DNA of 24,208 bases from the NCBI GenBank assembly GCA_045546915.1, contig JAZQDU010000030.1, positions 1 through 24,208 on the forward strand, written 5' to 3'. Numbering within the stretch: position 1 is the stretch's first letter; each line of letters starts with the position of its first letter. The notes under the pieces were generated by a model. It ran no database searches. It saw only the letters and a list, made by a program, of their open reading frames with translations, and had not been told where the DNA came from. Both the position numbers and the translations under genes were made by a program. Below are positions 7,683-17,500 of the stretch, piece by piece. The stretch is from UMGS172 sp045546915. GTDB taxonomy: Bacteria > Bacillota > Clostridia > Oscillospirales > Acutalibacteraceae.

Positions 7683-7985
7683 ATGAAGAAAATTAAAATA
7701 ACCGTTATGCGAAAAGCGCGGTATGATGATTTGATTGAAAAATACGAAAACCCTATAGAGCACGCTTGCGATTTACAAGAAGGTCAGGTGTTTATCTGTG
7801 AAGGCTGGCAAAAGCCCGAAGGATTTTGTGATAGTGCGTGGGAGAGCGTTTCACCGTTTGTAATGACACTTGCTCACGGTGGAGGGGATTTCTATGACGG
7901 ATGGATGAAGAACCCGAAATCTGCAATGATTTCTTGCAATGACGGTTTTCGTCCCGTAAGTTTTTTGATTGAAGTTGTTGAATAA
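7683..7985 (+). CDS. TIGR04076 family protein
   Basis: A 100-residue protein matching the TIGR04076 pattern as I recall it: an N-terminal strand KIKITVMRK, a CDLQEGQVF segment, a Cys/Trp-containing CEGWQKPEGFCDSAW stretch, a LAHGGGDFYDGW centre and a C-terminal strand ending in SFLIEVVE. Function is unknown for the family; the conserved Cys residues (four in 100 residues) hint at redox or metal chemistry. It begins 3 bp after the tag stop with AAAGGA as ribosome binding site, and its end is close to the next gene, so it is the third gene of the operon. Confidence 0.8.
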   Translation: MKKIKITVMRKARYDDLIEKYENPIEHACDLQEGQVFICEGWQKPEGFCDSAWESVSPFVMTLAHGGGDFYDGWMKNPKSAMISCNDGFRPVSFLIEVVE

Positions 7986-7995
7986 GGAGATTGCT

Positions 7996-8352
7996 ATGTT
8001 AAAATTTATCTGTTACCCAAAATGCACCACTTGCCAAAGAGCAAAAAAGTGGTTAGATGATAATAAAATTGAATATGAATTTAGAGATATTAAACTTGAT
8101 AATCCCACGCTTGAAGAATTGACCGAGTGGTATAACAAGAGCGGTTTACCGATAAAGAAGTTCTTTAATACAAGCGGTCTGCTTTATAAATCATTAGACC
8201 TTAAAAACAAACTCCCCGAAATGACCGAGGATGAGATGCTGGGCCTCCTCGCAACCGACGGTATGCTTGTTAAAAGACCGATAGCTATAGGTGATGATTT
8301 CGTGCTTGTTGGGTTTAAAGAAACCGAGTGGCGTGAAAAACTGAATAAATAA
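7996..8352 (+). CDS. ArsC/Spx/YffB-family thioredoxin-fold protein
   Basis: A 118-residue ArsC-family protein with an N-terminal CxxC (Cys10-Thr-Thr-Cys13) at the start of helix 1, preceded by the strand LKFICYP, then the family marks TSGLLYKSL and GMLVKRPIAI. It is the size of Spx/ArsC relatives. The CxxC and lack of obvious arsenate-binding Arg trio point to an uncharacterised reductase or Spx-like redox protein rather than proven arsenate reductase. ATG at 7996 is chosen because AAGGAG (7984-7989) lies 6 bases before it; an upstream in-frame start at 7969 falls inside the preceding gene and lacks such a site. It is the last gene of the four-gene operon. Confidence 0.87.
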   Translation: MLKFICYPKCTTCQRAKKWLDDNKIEYEFRDIKLDNPTLEELTEWYNKSGLPIKKFFNTSGLLYKSLDLKNKLPEMTEDEMLGLLATDGMLVKRPIAIGDDFVLVGFKETEWREKLNK

Positions 8353-8373
8353 TTGTCGCTTTGCAGGCGACCT

Positions 8374-8423
8374 AACCTCTCTTTTGTTGGTGTAGAATGA
8401 GTACATCAAATGAAAGAGAGGTT
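8374..8423 (+). promoter_or_regulatory. Long hairpin that buries the ribosome binding site of the VWA gene
   Basis: Outer stem of 11 bp (8374-8384 with 8413-8423) and inner stem of 8 pairs including one G-U (8387-8394 with 8402-8409), separated by a small asymmetric bulge, with a 7-nt loop. The descending strand includes AGAGAGG, the only plausible Shine-Dalgarno for the start at 8432. Four T residues follow, so it could instead attenuate read-through from the upstream operon. No promoter fits between the hairpin and the start. Confidence 0.6.
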
Positions 8424-8431
8424 TTATACTC

Positions 8432-9088
8432 ATGAAAAACAACATTACTGAACTCGTATTTATTTTGGACAGAAGCGGCTCAATGGCAGGTCTTGAGAGC
8501 GACACAATCGGCGGTTTTAACTCAATGATTAAAAAGCAAAAGAAACAAGATGGTGACTGTTATGTTTCAACGGTACTTTTTGATGATGAGAGTGAAGTTC
8601 TGCACGACCGAGTAAAGCTCGGCGACATTCCAAAGATGACCGATAACGATTACACAGTTCGTGGTTGCACAGCGCTTATTGATGCTATCGGCGGTGCAAT
8701 TCATCACATCGGCAACATTCACAAGTATGCTCGTCCTGAGGATGTACCGGAGCATACTATGTTCGTAATCACAACCGACGGGCAGGAGAACGCAAGCCAC
8801 CGCTACACAGGTGAACAGGTTAAAAAGATGATTGAGCTCAGACGAGAAAAATACGGTTGGGAGTTTCTTTTTATTGGTGCAAACATTAATGCGGTTGAAA
8901 CAGCGGCTCGTTATGGCATTGATAAAGACCGAGCGGTCAACTACAATGCCGACGGTGAGGGCACTCATATTCTGTACGAAACGGTTGCAAAAGCAGTTTG
9001 CAATGTCAGAGCAAGCGCACCGCTTAGTGCAGATTGGTCTGAAGAAATCAACGCTGACTACCAACGTAGAGGTAAAAAGAATAAGTGA
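8432..9088 (+). CDS. Stand-alone von Willebrand factor A domain protein
   Basis: A 218-residue protein that is essentially one VWA domain. The metal-ion-dependent adhesion site is complete: DRSGSM (Asp13, Ser15, Ser17), a Thr in GCTALIDAIGG near residue 75, and the Asp in TTDGQEN near residue 113. There is no signal peptide or membrane segment, so it is cytoplasmic, unlike surface adhesins. Such small bacterial VWA proteins often work with MoxR-type AAA ATPases or TerD proteins, but none is next to it here. The C-terminus is basic (QRRGKKNK). Its Shine-Dalgarno lies in a long hairpin and it has its own terminator, so it is a separately controlled single gene. Confidence 0.9.
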   Translation: MKNNITELVFILDRSGSMAGLESDTIGGFNSMIKKQKKQDGDCYVSTVLFDDESEVLHDRVKLGDIPKMTDNDYTVRGCTALIDAIGGAIHHIGNIHKYARPEDVPEHTMFVITTDGQENASHRYTGEQVKKMIELRREKYGWEFLFIGANINAVETAARYGIDKDRAVNYNADGEGTHILYETVAKAVCNVRASAPLSADWSEEINADYQRRGKKNK

Positions 9089-9095
9089 AAATTTT

Positions 9096-9125
9096 AGGCG
9101 AGGGTAACACCTCGCCTTGCTTTTT
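9096..9125 (+). terminator. Terminator after the VWA gene
   Basis: Perfect 8-bp stem AGGCGAGG (9096-9103) with CCTCGCCT (9110-9117), a 6-nt loop, then TGCTTTTT. Confidence 0.85.
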
Positions 9126-9126
9126 A

Positions 9127-9425
9127 TATGAGATAAAAGCGGAGTTAGTCCGGGCAAAACATGGGGTAAAACGTGGGGTGTCAATGACGATGGTTAAATG
9201 CCGTTTATTAATAAAACGACGTTTTTCATATTTATAACATGAATTTTAAAACTTAACTTTGAGCCGCCATAGAATTTAAGCGTGAAGTTCATTATTAATT
9301 TATGAAAGGAGAGAGATTTGTCGAAACACAAATTTTCGTTAATAAAGTGATTTCAATTGATTGGTAAATGCTGTATAAATGTTTTTCGCAAGGTAAAAAA
9401 TATCTTATGAAAGGAATGGCAAGTT
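9127..9425. other. Gene-poor stretch, possible element-end remnant
   Basis: No gene can be supported in these 299 bp. They contain a tandem pair of 12-mers (separate entry), a short open frame after it reading GKTWGKTWGVNDDG then stop, and two copies of TTATGAAAGGA (9300-9310 and 9405-9415), the first followed by a tiny TTG-initiated frame stopped after ten codons. The look is that of decayed coding sequence between chromosomal and element-derived genes. Confidence 0.4.
9156..9179. repeat. Tandem 12-bp repeat
   Basis: AAAACATGGGGT (9156-9167) is followed directly by AAAACGTGGGGT (9168-9179), differing at one position. It lies just past the terminator of the VWA gene and may mark the edge or a decayed end of a mobile element. 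Confidence 0.6.
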
Positions 9426-9698
9426 ATGTTAGATTCTTTTGATTTAATGCACTTAAGAAATGCTGCCATTGCCGATTGTTCTAAAGATAGCCTTGTTGAT
9501 TTGCATGATGTGAAGATAGACGCCGGTAGACCAGTGCCTGAGAAAATGAATGACTATTTTGAGCAAATTAAAAACCCTTATCTTTTCAAAGTCGGCGATG
9601 TGAGAGTAAAGGTAAGTTTCTGCGGTGACCGCACTTTTACCGATGCTCTCGGAGCAGTTATTTCAAATGGAGCAAATTACCAAACTAATTTGGGTTGA
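9426..9698 (+). CDS. DUF6870-like small protein of mobile elements
   Basis: A 90-residue soluble protein. The pattern LVDLHDVKID, then PVPEKMNDYFEQIKNPYLF and VGDVRVKVSF followed by a short TFTDALG helix matches what I recall of DUF6870, a family common beside recombinases and conjugation genes in Firmicutes. The start ATG follows AAAGGAATGG; the tail after residue 75 is degenerate-looking. Its stop codon overlaps the -35 box of the recombinase promoter, tying the two together. Function unknown; the family name is from memory and was not checked. Confidence 0.6.
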   Translation: MLDSFDLMHLRNAAIADCSKDSLVDLHDVKIDAGRPVPEKMNDYFEQIKNPYLFKVGDVRVKVSFCGDRTFTDALGAVISNGANYQTNLG

Positions 9699-9723
9699 TT
9701 AAAGCACGAAGGTATGGTATACT
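9695..9723 (+). promoter_or_regulatory. Extended -10 promoter of the serine recombinase
   Basis: TTGATT (9695-9700), a 17-bp spacer, TATACT (9718-9723) and TGG just before the -10. The predicted start is near 9730. Confidence 0.65.
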
Positions 9724-9753
9724 ACAGTTGTGTAGAAAAACGGCCATACCTTC
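9708..9753 (+). promoter_or_regulatory. Dyad centred on the recombinase transcription start (operator candidate)
   Basis: GAAGGTATGG (9708-9717) and CCATACCTTC (9744-9753) form a perfect 10-bp inverted repeat. An inner dyad CTACA/TGTAG (9722-9726, 9731-9735) lies inside it. The centre (9730.5) coincides with the predicted start of transcription, which favours a DNA-level operator or recombinase-binding site over an RNA hairpin. A separate small hairpin, GACGGA/TCCGTC (9763-9779), would be in the leader RNA ahead of the GGAGG at 9792-9796. Confidence 0.5.
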
Positions 9754-9806
9754 ATATTGGAGGACGGAGCAATTCCGTCAAAATCAAATATGGAGGCTAA
9801 AGCTTT

Positions 9807-11516
9807 ATGGCAAATTCTAAATATAAGGAAATTTTAGAGCAGTCCTGCGTACCGAATAAGGTTTGGAAGACTGCTCTTTATCTTCGTCTGTCCCGTGATG
9901 ACGGAACTGAGACGGAGAGCAACTCGATTGCGTCGCAGCGAGAAATTTTGAAAGAATATCTAAAACGCTGTCCGGATATGGAACTCGTTGAGATTTATTC
10001 AGATGACGGTTACAGCGGTACAAATTTTGACCGTCCTGATTTTATCAGAATGATGGAGGATGTTTATTCCGGCAAAATTAACTGTATCGTTGTAAAGGAC
10101 CTTTCGCGTTTTGGACGAAACTATATTGAGATAGGAAATTATCTCGATAATGTTTTCGTTCGTCAGCGTGTTAGGTTTGTGGCGATAAACAACAATTACG
10201 ACAATTTAAACACCGGTAACAATGTAGTTAGCAATTTGCTGACCTTGAGTATTACCAACGTTACAAACGAATCTCAGGCGGCGAGTACCTCTGTTAACGT
10301 GCGGGGTACGCTGAATTTAAGACGTCAGCAAGGAAAGTTTATCGGTTCTTTTTCGACCTATGGTTACCTAAAGGACCCGGATGATAAACATCATCTTATT
10401 ATTGATGAAGAAACCGCACCGATTGTTCGAATGATTTTTGAACGCTTTATTGCGGGTGAAAGTATAATAGGTATTACTAAAGACCTAAACGAAATGGGCA
10501 TACCCAATCCGTCGATGTATAAAAAGCAAAAGGGACTTAACTATAGGCATCCATCAGGCAGAAGCAATGACGGTCTATGGCCCGACAGTTCGGTGCGCCG
10601 CATTTTACAAAACCGAATGTATGTCGGAGATATGGTGCAGGGCAAGAATACTACCTATAGTTATAAAATCAAGCAATGCCGTGCCATACCTGAAGACGAG
10701 TGGATAATTGTTGAAAATACCCATGAGCCGATTATCAGCCACGAAACCTTTGACAATGCTCAGGCATTGTTTAATAAGCATATCCGCAAAAGTCCAAAGA
10801 AGAATAATGTTGATTTGTTTTCGGGACTTGTGAGGTGTGCTGACTGTAAGCGTGTTATGAATAAAAAGACAAATCAGCACACTTACGGCACTTATCACTA
10901 CTATCGTTGTGTTACGGCACGAAAGATGAAAAAATCAGCCTGCACCAATCACACAATACGCATTGATAAACTTGAAGAAGCCGTTTTTTTGAGTATTCAA
11001 AATATGATTAATACTGCGGTTACGATGGGTGATATGTTAGATTTAATTAATAATAATGCTAAACGGAAAAGCGAATCGAGCCATCTCCAAAAGGCACTCA
11101 AAACACAAAGTAATGAACGCGAAAAATTGGTAACGATGCTTACTGACCTTTATCCCGACTGGAAAAGCGGTGTTATTACAATGGATGAGTACCAAATGTT
11201 AAAGGAACGTCTTAATGAGAGGCTTAGGGTTATTGACGAAAAAATTGCCGGACTTACAAAATCTGCCGATCAATTTAAAAACGGTATTAACGAAGATAAC
11301 GATTTTGTAGCGCATTTTAAGAAGTACGGCAATATTGAGGCTTTAACAAGACCGATAGTAACCGAATTAGTGCAAGAAATTTTCGTACACGAGGGCGGGG
11401 ATATCGAGATTGTATTCAAGTTTTATGATGCTTATTTGCAAGTGGTTGAGTATATTGAACTCAATAAGCATCTTATTGAGCCCGAAAAGCCAACAAAGAA
11501 GAAAAAGACAGCATAA
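9807..11516 (+). CDS. Large serine recombinase (resolvase/invertase family, DUF4368-type C-terminus)
   Basis: A 569-residue site-specific recombinase. The catalytic domain (about residues 20-175) has the nucleophile Ser29 in YLRLSRDD, the SIASQRE motif with Arg45, DDGYSGTNFDRP, and VKDLSRFGRN. A recombinase domain follows (FSTYGYLKDPDD near 190, WPDSSVRRILQNRMYVGD near 260-280). Next is a zinc ribbon with four Cys (RCADC near 350, then RC and AC), a coiled coil (about 415-500) and a DUF4368-like tail (TRPIVTELVQEIFVHEGGDIEIVFKF). Such enzymes integrate and excise conjugative or mobilisable transposons in Clostridia. No relaxase or transfer genes are in the window, so the element is either a remnant or extends elsewhere. 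It has GGAGG 10 bases before ATG. An inversion role cannot be excluded. Confidence 0.93.
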   Translation: MANSKYKEILEQSCVPNKVWKTALYLRLSRDDGTETESNSIASQREILKEYLKRCPDMELVEIYSDDGYSGTNFDRPDFIRMMEDVYSGKINCIVVKDLSRFGRNYIEIGNYLDNVFVRQRVRFVAINNNYDNLNTGNNVVSNLLTLSITNVTNESQAASTSVNVRGTLNLRRQQGKFIGSFSTYGYLKDPDDKHHLIIDEETAPIVRMIFERFIAGESIIGITKDLNEMGIPNPSMYKKQKGLNYRHPSGRSNDGLWPDSSVRRILQNRMYVGDMVQGKNTTYSYKIKQCRAIPEDEWIIVENTHEPIISHETFDNAQALFNKHIRKSPKKNNVDLFSGLVRCADCKRVMNKKTNQHTYGTYHYYRCVTARKMKKSACTNHTIRIDKLEEAVFLSIQNMINTAVTMGDMLDLINNNAKRKSESSHLQKALKTQSNEREKLVTMLTDLYPDWKSGVITMDEYQMLKERLNERLRVIDEKIAGLTKSADQFKNGINEDNDFVAHFKKYGNIEALTRPIVTELVQEIFVHEGGDIEIVFKFYDAYLQVVEYIELNKHLIEPEKPTKKKKTA

Positions 11517-11558
11517 TGATAAAGCGTGTGTCATAAACGGCACACGCTTTATCATTAT
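11513..11558. terminator. 18-bp perfect palindromic terminator, bidirectional
   Basis: An 18-bp perfect inverted repeat (11513-11530 with 11541-11558) with a 10-nt loop. Its left arm overlaps the recombinase stop codon, and the adhesin gene on the other strand ends 15 bp to the right. It most likely ends both convergent transcripts. Confidence 0.8.
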
Positions 11559-11572
11559 TCATTGGATATTAT

Positions 11573-14500
11573 TTAGTTTTCTTCTTTTCTTTTTCTGCTG
11601 AAAAGAGTTGCGCCAAAGAGTCCGCAGCTACTTACAAACAGAAGAGCAAACCAAAGATGGAGATTTGTGGGGTCTCCGGTCTTAGGACTCTCAGGATATT
11701 CAGGCTTCGGCTCGGGAGTTGGCGTATAATCGTAAATGTTCTCAAATTCAGCAACTACTGTTGTTACCATTTCGCCATTATTGGTGAGTGTTGCAACTAA
11801 TTCATTGTCTTCGTTCAATGTAATTGCCACAGTAATGGTATATTCTGCGGTGCTGTACGAAACATTTGCCTTGCCACCGTTCACTTCGGTAATCTTATAG
11901 GTGTAGGTGTTACCGATATCGTCTTCTGTGAAGGTTAGGGTGAATTTTGCCTTGCCGTTTGCATCACTCTTAACCGTAACATCGGCTACGCCGTCTGCCA
12001 TAGAGTTCAGCAAGAACTCAAAGCCATCAGACCCGATTTTTTCACTGCCCTTATTTACAACCGTCTTGATAATATCAAAGTCAACTGTAACGTCTTCGGG
12101 CTTCGGAGTATAGATGTTCGTAAATTCAATCAAGCCTTCTGCAGCACTGTTAACTGTGTAGGAAGCAGTAACGCCGCCCTGGTCATTATCCTTAACGGTC
12201 ACGACTACGGTATGAACGGTCTCATCATAGGTTACACGAATATCTGTGCCTTTGATTTCCTTTACGGTATAGGTAATCTGCTTCTGACCGTTTACGGGAA
12301 CGTCGGTCTCATCAAACTTCAAGGTAGTGAATGCGAAGTTGCCGTCGGCATCATTTTTCACAGATTCAATGAGTCTGCCGTTGGCATCATACAGTCCGAA
12401 TTCAAACTCGCCGGCATTAACAGAGGTGCGCCCACCTGTGAGTACCTTACTACCGCGTAAGGTGATTTCGTCTTCACCGTCCATCACGTAAACGTTAACA
12501 AATTCAAGATCTGCTTCGCCAGTGTCCTCTGTGTTCACGATATCAACATCGGACACACGTAATACACCGTTTTCGTTCACAACAGTGATGGTAACCTCAT
12601 ACTCGGCTGCCGAATAGCGAATAAATCCAAGTATTTTGCCGATTTCCTTTACAGTGAACTTGTAGGTGCCCGCTTCACTGAAGGTAATGGAATCAAACTT
12701 GACATCACCGTTAGCGTCATTCTTCTTGGTCTGATTTACATTGGTCTTGTTGTCTGCGCTAACGAGCGTAAATTCGAAATCGTTACCTTTGAGACCCTTT
12801 TCATATGTCTTCTTTGCCTGAATATCATAAGTGATGGAATTCGGGACGAAGGTATTGGTAAAGGCTATCTCATTGGCATTGTCACTGCCCTTTGTCAGAA
12901 CGGAAGCAATCTCCAATTCGCCGTCCTGCGGGTTGTCGGTAACGTTTACTGTTAAAGTGTAGGCTGTACCGTCATAAATGTTGTTTCCAAGAGTGAAGGT
13001 TCCGTCACCGTTATCGGTTGCACCTGCAGGTATGATTTCTTTTATCGTGTAAATAAAGGTTTCGCCAATATCGCCTGCCTGGTACACAATATTGTCAAAC
13101 ACAAAGCTGCCGTCTGCCTTTACGGGAACTGTCTGCAACAACTCGCCTTCTTCGTCGTACAGACCAACGGAGAACATATTATCCTCCAATGCTTTGCCAC
13201 CGTTGTATATTTTAGTGCCGGACAGCGGAAGTTCATCGGGTTCGGGGATATAAACATTCGTAAACTCAATAGTCGCATCGGCCATCTCGGGAATAAAGGG
13301 ATTCACAACCGTTTTGGCATAGGACATCTTGCCCGTACCGTGATCGGTAACAACGATCGTGATATGAAATTCTGCAACAGAGTAGTGAATGCCTTTTTCG
13401 TGCACATCGGGAATGTTTTCCTTGAGCAAGAAATAGTGTCTTCCTTCTTGCAGTGTGCCTAAATCGACACTGAACACACCGTTGATATCGTGTGTAATAT
13501 CGTCATCAATAGGTGTAAGAGTGCCGAACGTTCTATCGGCGCTGTACAGCGTGAAGGTAAATTCACCGGCTGTCAGCGGACGGTTTTGCAGATTCTTCTT
13601 ACCGTCAAGTTGTATACTTACAGGGATGCTGTCGTACTCATTAACAAATTCAATGATACTTGCACCGTTACCGATTACTTTGGCGGTTATTGTTCCGTTG
13701 CCGTTATCGGCAATATTTACAGTCACTTCAAATGACTGATCGGACCAGGATACACCACCCGAATGGTAAGAACCGTCAGTCGTACCGTCGGGAGCAATTT
13801 CTTTCACGGTATAGGTGTAGGTCTTACCAATATCATCGGTATCGTATTCAATCGCATCGAAATTAAAAGTACCGTCAGCTAAATTTACAGTTTCCGCAAT
13901 CTTTATGCCGGAGGCATTATACAAACCGAAGAGATAATCACCGGCGTGTAACATCTTGTTACCGCTGTTGACCTTCAAACGCTTAATGCCGTCGATAATC
14001 ACACTGACAGGTTCTACGGTATAGGTATTGTGGAATACAACCTGCTTCGTTACGGAATCCTCAAAGTAATACTCTGCCTTCAGCGTACCGCTTTCGTCAT
14101 CGGAAACCTCTACGACCAAATCGTAAATGGTGCTGTCATAGGATACGCCGCCGAGACTGCCCTTAACCTCAATGACATCATACTCGTATTTTCCAACCTG
14201 AGAGAAATTCAGTGAAACGGGGGCAAATGTCACGTTTCCTTGGGCATCATTGGTGCCTGTTGCAATTGCGTCACCAATATTGGTGAGCATACCATTGGCA
14301 TCAAATCGAGCTTCACCGTCATTGAAGATAGCAAAGGTAAATTCTCCGGCAGTTAAATCACGGCCATCCAAATCCTTACGCACGGTAGGTGTTACGTTCA
14401 GGTCTACCTCCGCTTTTTGGGGTTCATAAACGTTGGCAAAACTAATGGTTGCCGTATTTCCGCTGGCACCTAAATCTGTTTCCTGACCGCCGGCCACCTT

Positions 14501-17500
14501 AATGATATTGAAGTCGGCGGAAATGCTTTCATCTGCTGCCTTTGTAAGAACCACGGTCACAAGATATTCGGTGGTATCATAAATCCAACCATCAAGATTC
14601 GTATCTTTTTCCTTGATAATGAAATGATGGGTTACCGTATTTCCGACAACGCCTTCAAAGTCGGTATTATCAAAATTTCGGACTAAGAGAGCCTCGCCCT
14701 GCGCATCGGTAACGGTGGATGTGATAAATTTACCACGTACCCAGTTTCCTTCCGCATCCACAGAGGCTTCGTAGGTCTCAATCACAAAACCTGCCGGAGT
14801 TTTTCCGGAGTTCGCCTTGTCTTCAATTTCCTTTTTGACTTCAATAGAAGTAGCGGTCTTGTGATAATAGTTAGTGAAAACGGTATCAACTATATAACCG
14901 TTTGCGCTGTCGCCGGAAACGTCAAAAGCATTTTCTTCTTCGTTATGTCCCACAACCTCTGCCTGCAAGTCACCGTTACTGTCGATTACGACGTTTACAG
15001 AGAAGGTGTAAACCGAACGGTCATAGGTAATGTCAGAATCATTTCCTTTGACCTCAATGATTTGATAGGAATGTACACCGGGCTTATCAAATTCCAGATT
15101 TAAAGGAGCAAATGCGAAGGCTTTACTTGCATTTTCGCCTTTCGTTACGGTTACGGATTCACTTTCACCTTCAACGTCAGCCCATGCATTGTTCACGTAT
15201 TTTTGCAGTTTGAACGTAAACACGGAATCCGAATCCATCTGGGTGGCGTCAAAATTCTTTGTGCCTTTGAAACTGATGTCAACGCCAACTTTATTCGGTG
15301 TGTAGGTGTTGGTTACAACAACTGTAGCGTTCTGACCTTCATCAATGGTAACGACACCGTCATTATCAGGTGTTTGACCCGAATGATTACGGCTTTCGTA
15401 TTCCGTTTTGGTATAGTTAGCCGGAATGTTGACTTCTTCTACGGTGACCGTAGCGCCGACGGGGATACCGAAAATATGAGTCGTTTCACCATGACGAAGT
15501 TTTCCTCTCATAATGCCGTTAGCATCGGTAGACAACTTTGTCAAGTTCGGGTCGTAGTTGTTTTCAAGGGTAAATTCAGTGTTAGCAATCGGTTCTCCGT
15601 TTTTATCAACAAAGGTAACCTCGAAATCAAACTCATAATCTTTAGGGAATGCTTCGCTTCCGTAAGCGTGTTCGACTTCTTTTGTAATAAAAAGAGTTCC
15701 GGGAAGGATGGGTGAATTAGTTACTACACCCTCCACAATCTCACCGGCAACGGCTGTGGCAGCACCGTTATAGGTGTACTTATATTTATCGTGTTCGGCT
15801 TCGGTTACGCTAAAGTTTGTACCGTTGGGTGCGCCCATAATAACGGCACTTTCGTTATCGGCAAGATGTAAAGTAACGAGGACATCGTTGCCATCCGCAG
15901 AAACGACATATTTATTCGTTGCCAAAGCATTTCCGTTTACATCGGCAATAAAGAGATTTCCTGCATCCTGTGCATCCATATCCAAACGAACATAGAGAGT
16001 GAAAACCTCGTCAGCGGATGCGCCGTCAGCAACCTTGGTCAAATCCTTTGTGATTTTAATACCGGAGGCTACGGGTAAGGTAAGCTTGCCGTTGTTACCG
16101 AGCCATACGATAACCTCGGAATGTTCGTGTATATCACTTGTCTCGTGAGCGTGATTATTATATTCAGGGGCATAAGAGGTCTCGGCTGTGCCTGTCAGGT
16201 TGTCTGCCTTAACTTCAAACATATTGTGCAAACGGCTTACACGGCGGGATTTCAAACCAAGTATGGCAATAAGGTCGGTTTCGTCCACCTGACCGTTGCG
16301 GTGCAGGTAATCATCAACTACACTATAATCCAAATCTACCGATTCGCCGTTATTGAGATTTGTATCGTTGACTTTATCGTGGAAAGTAACCGAATTCTTG
16401 AGGTCACCCCAAGTCATATAAACCAAATAGGTTACTTCCTCCGCTTCAATACCGTTACCCGTAGGACGAGTAAAGGTGACGTAAGTATACACTCGGTCGG
16501 AATCTTGAATGTTTTCAACATCGGCATAGGTCATTGCCGTAAGGTTATATTGGGCAGGATCCCAACGAACACCGTACATATCGTCATCCCAAACGATAGG
16601 AGTTCCGTCCGTATTCGTTGCGCTGATAAATATTTCCTGATGCGCCTGATGGTAATAATAGCGATTATCGTGAGAAGGAACAAAGCCAACGTGTGCATCT
16701 CCTTCATCGACAAACGCATCGCCGTCTTCATTGATTTTATTCAACACACCAAAAGCGTTGCTATAGAAGTCGGCAGTTCCGTCTGCATTCAAAAAGGCGT
16801 AATCGCCGTCAATCTTGGCAGGATTCACTTCGCCACTTGGCAGAAGAATACTGTTGTCAATACCTACCGTGTAATAAATACGCAACGGCGGATAACTATA
16901 CTCTTCAAGAGTTCTGGTAGTTGTGTTATTTTCTATAGTTACATTGATTTCATCAAGTAATATAGGCAATATTTCCTGGTCAATGTAAATACGCAGCTGC
17001 TGAGTGCCGTCGTCATTGTAAAGTATATTGATATCAATGTCACCGGCGGTATTCCAATTCTCATTGGTAGTGGGGTTGATACCTGTGCCCTCTGCTACGG
17101 AATAGGTGCCGTCATTGTTTCTGACAATCGGGAAGGTCTGACCAAACACCTGAAGAGCCTGAATCTCTCTTACTTCCATATATTTGCCGATGTTATCAAC
17201 GTAAATAAGCGGAGTATCTTCAACACCGGTTGCTCCGTTTTTAGTATCGGAAATAGGATTAAATGCACCTACAGATAATTTCTGTAAAATCTCGTCAAAA
17301 GCTTCGCCAAGTTCAACACTGTCTACGCCTTGATAATTGTCTACGTAATTGATGTTTGCGGCGATTTCTGCGGTGGTAACACCTGCAGATGAGGGCCAAT
17401 CGTGGTCAAAGGTAAATGCACTGCGACCGCTTCCAATTGTTGCTGTAGTACCTTGTCTCCACGTTGTAAACGCGTTCCACGCGCTGCTTACCGAATAGTT

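Noticed and set aside
7969..7995. Upstream start for the ArsC-like gene
   Set aside because: It lies in the preceding gene without a ribosome binding site, while AAGGAG stands at the right distance from 7996 and the protein then starts with the family's first strand.
11513..11558. Recombinase attachment site or invertible-promoter repeat
   Set aside because: The 18-bp palindrome sits exactly between two convergent stop codons, where a terminator is expected. No second copy was noticed elsewhere in the window.
11740..15300. Possible CRISPR or DNA satellite array
   Set aside because: The repeats are diverged protein domains of about 400 bp, not short identical units with spacers.
16121..16960. 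A 279-codon plus-strand open frame
   Set aside because: It is antisense to the adhesin gene, which has a clear domain structure. The frame lacks a ribosome binding site and its translation resembles no protein.
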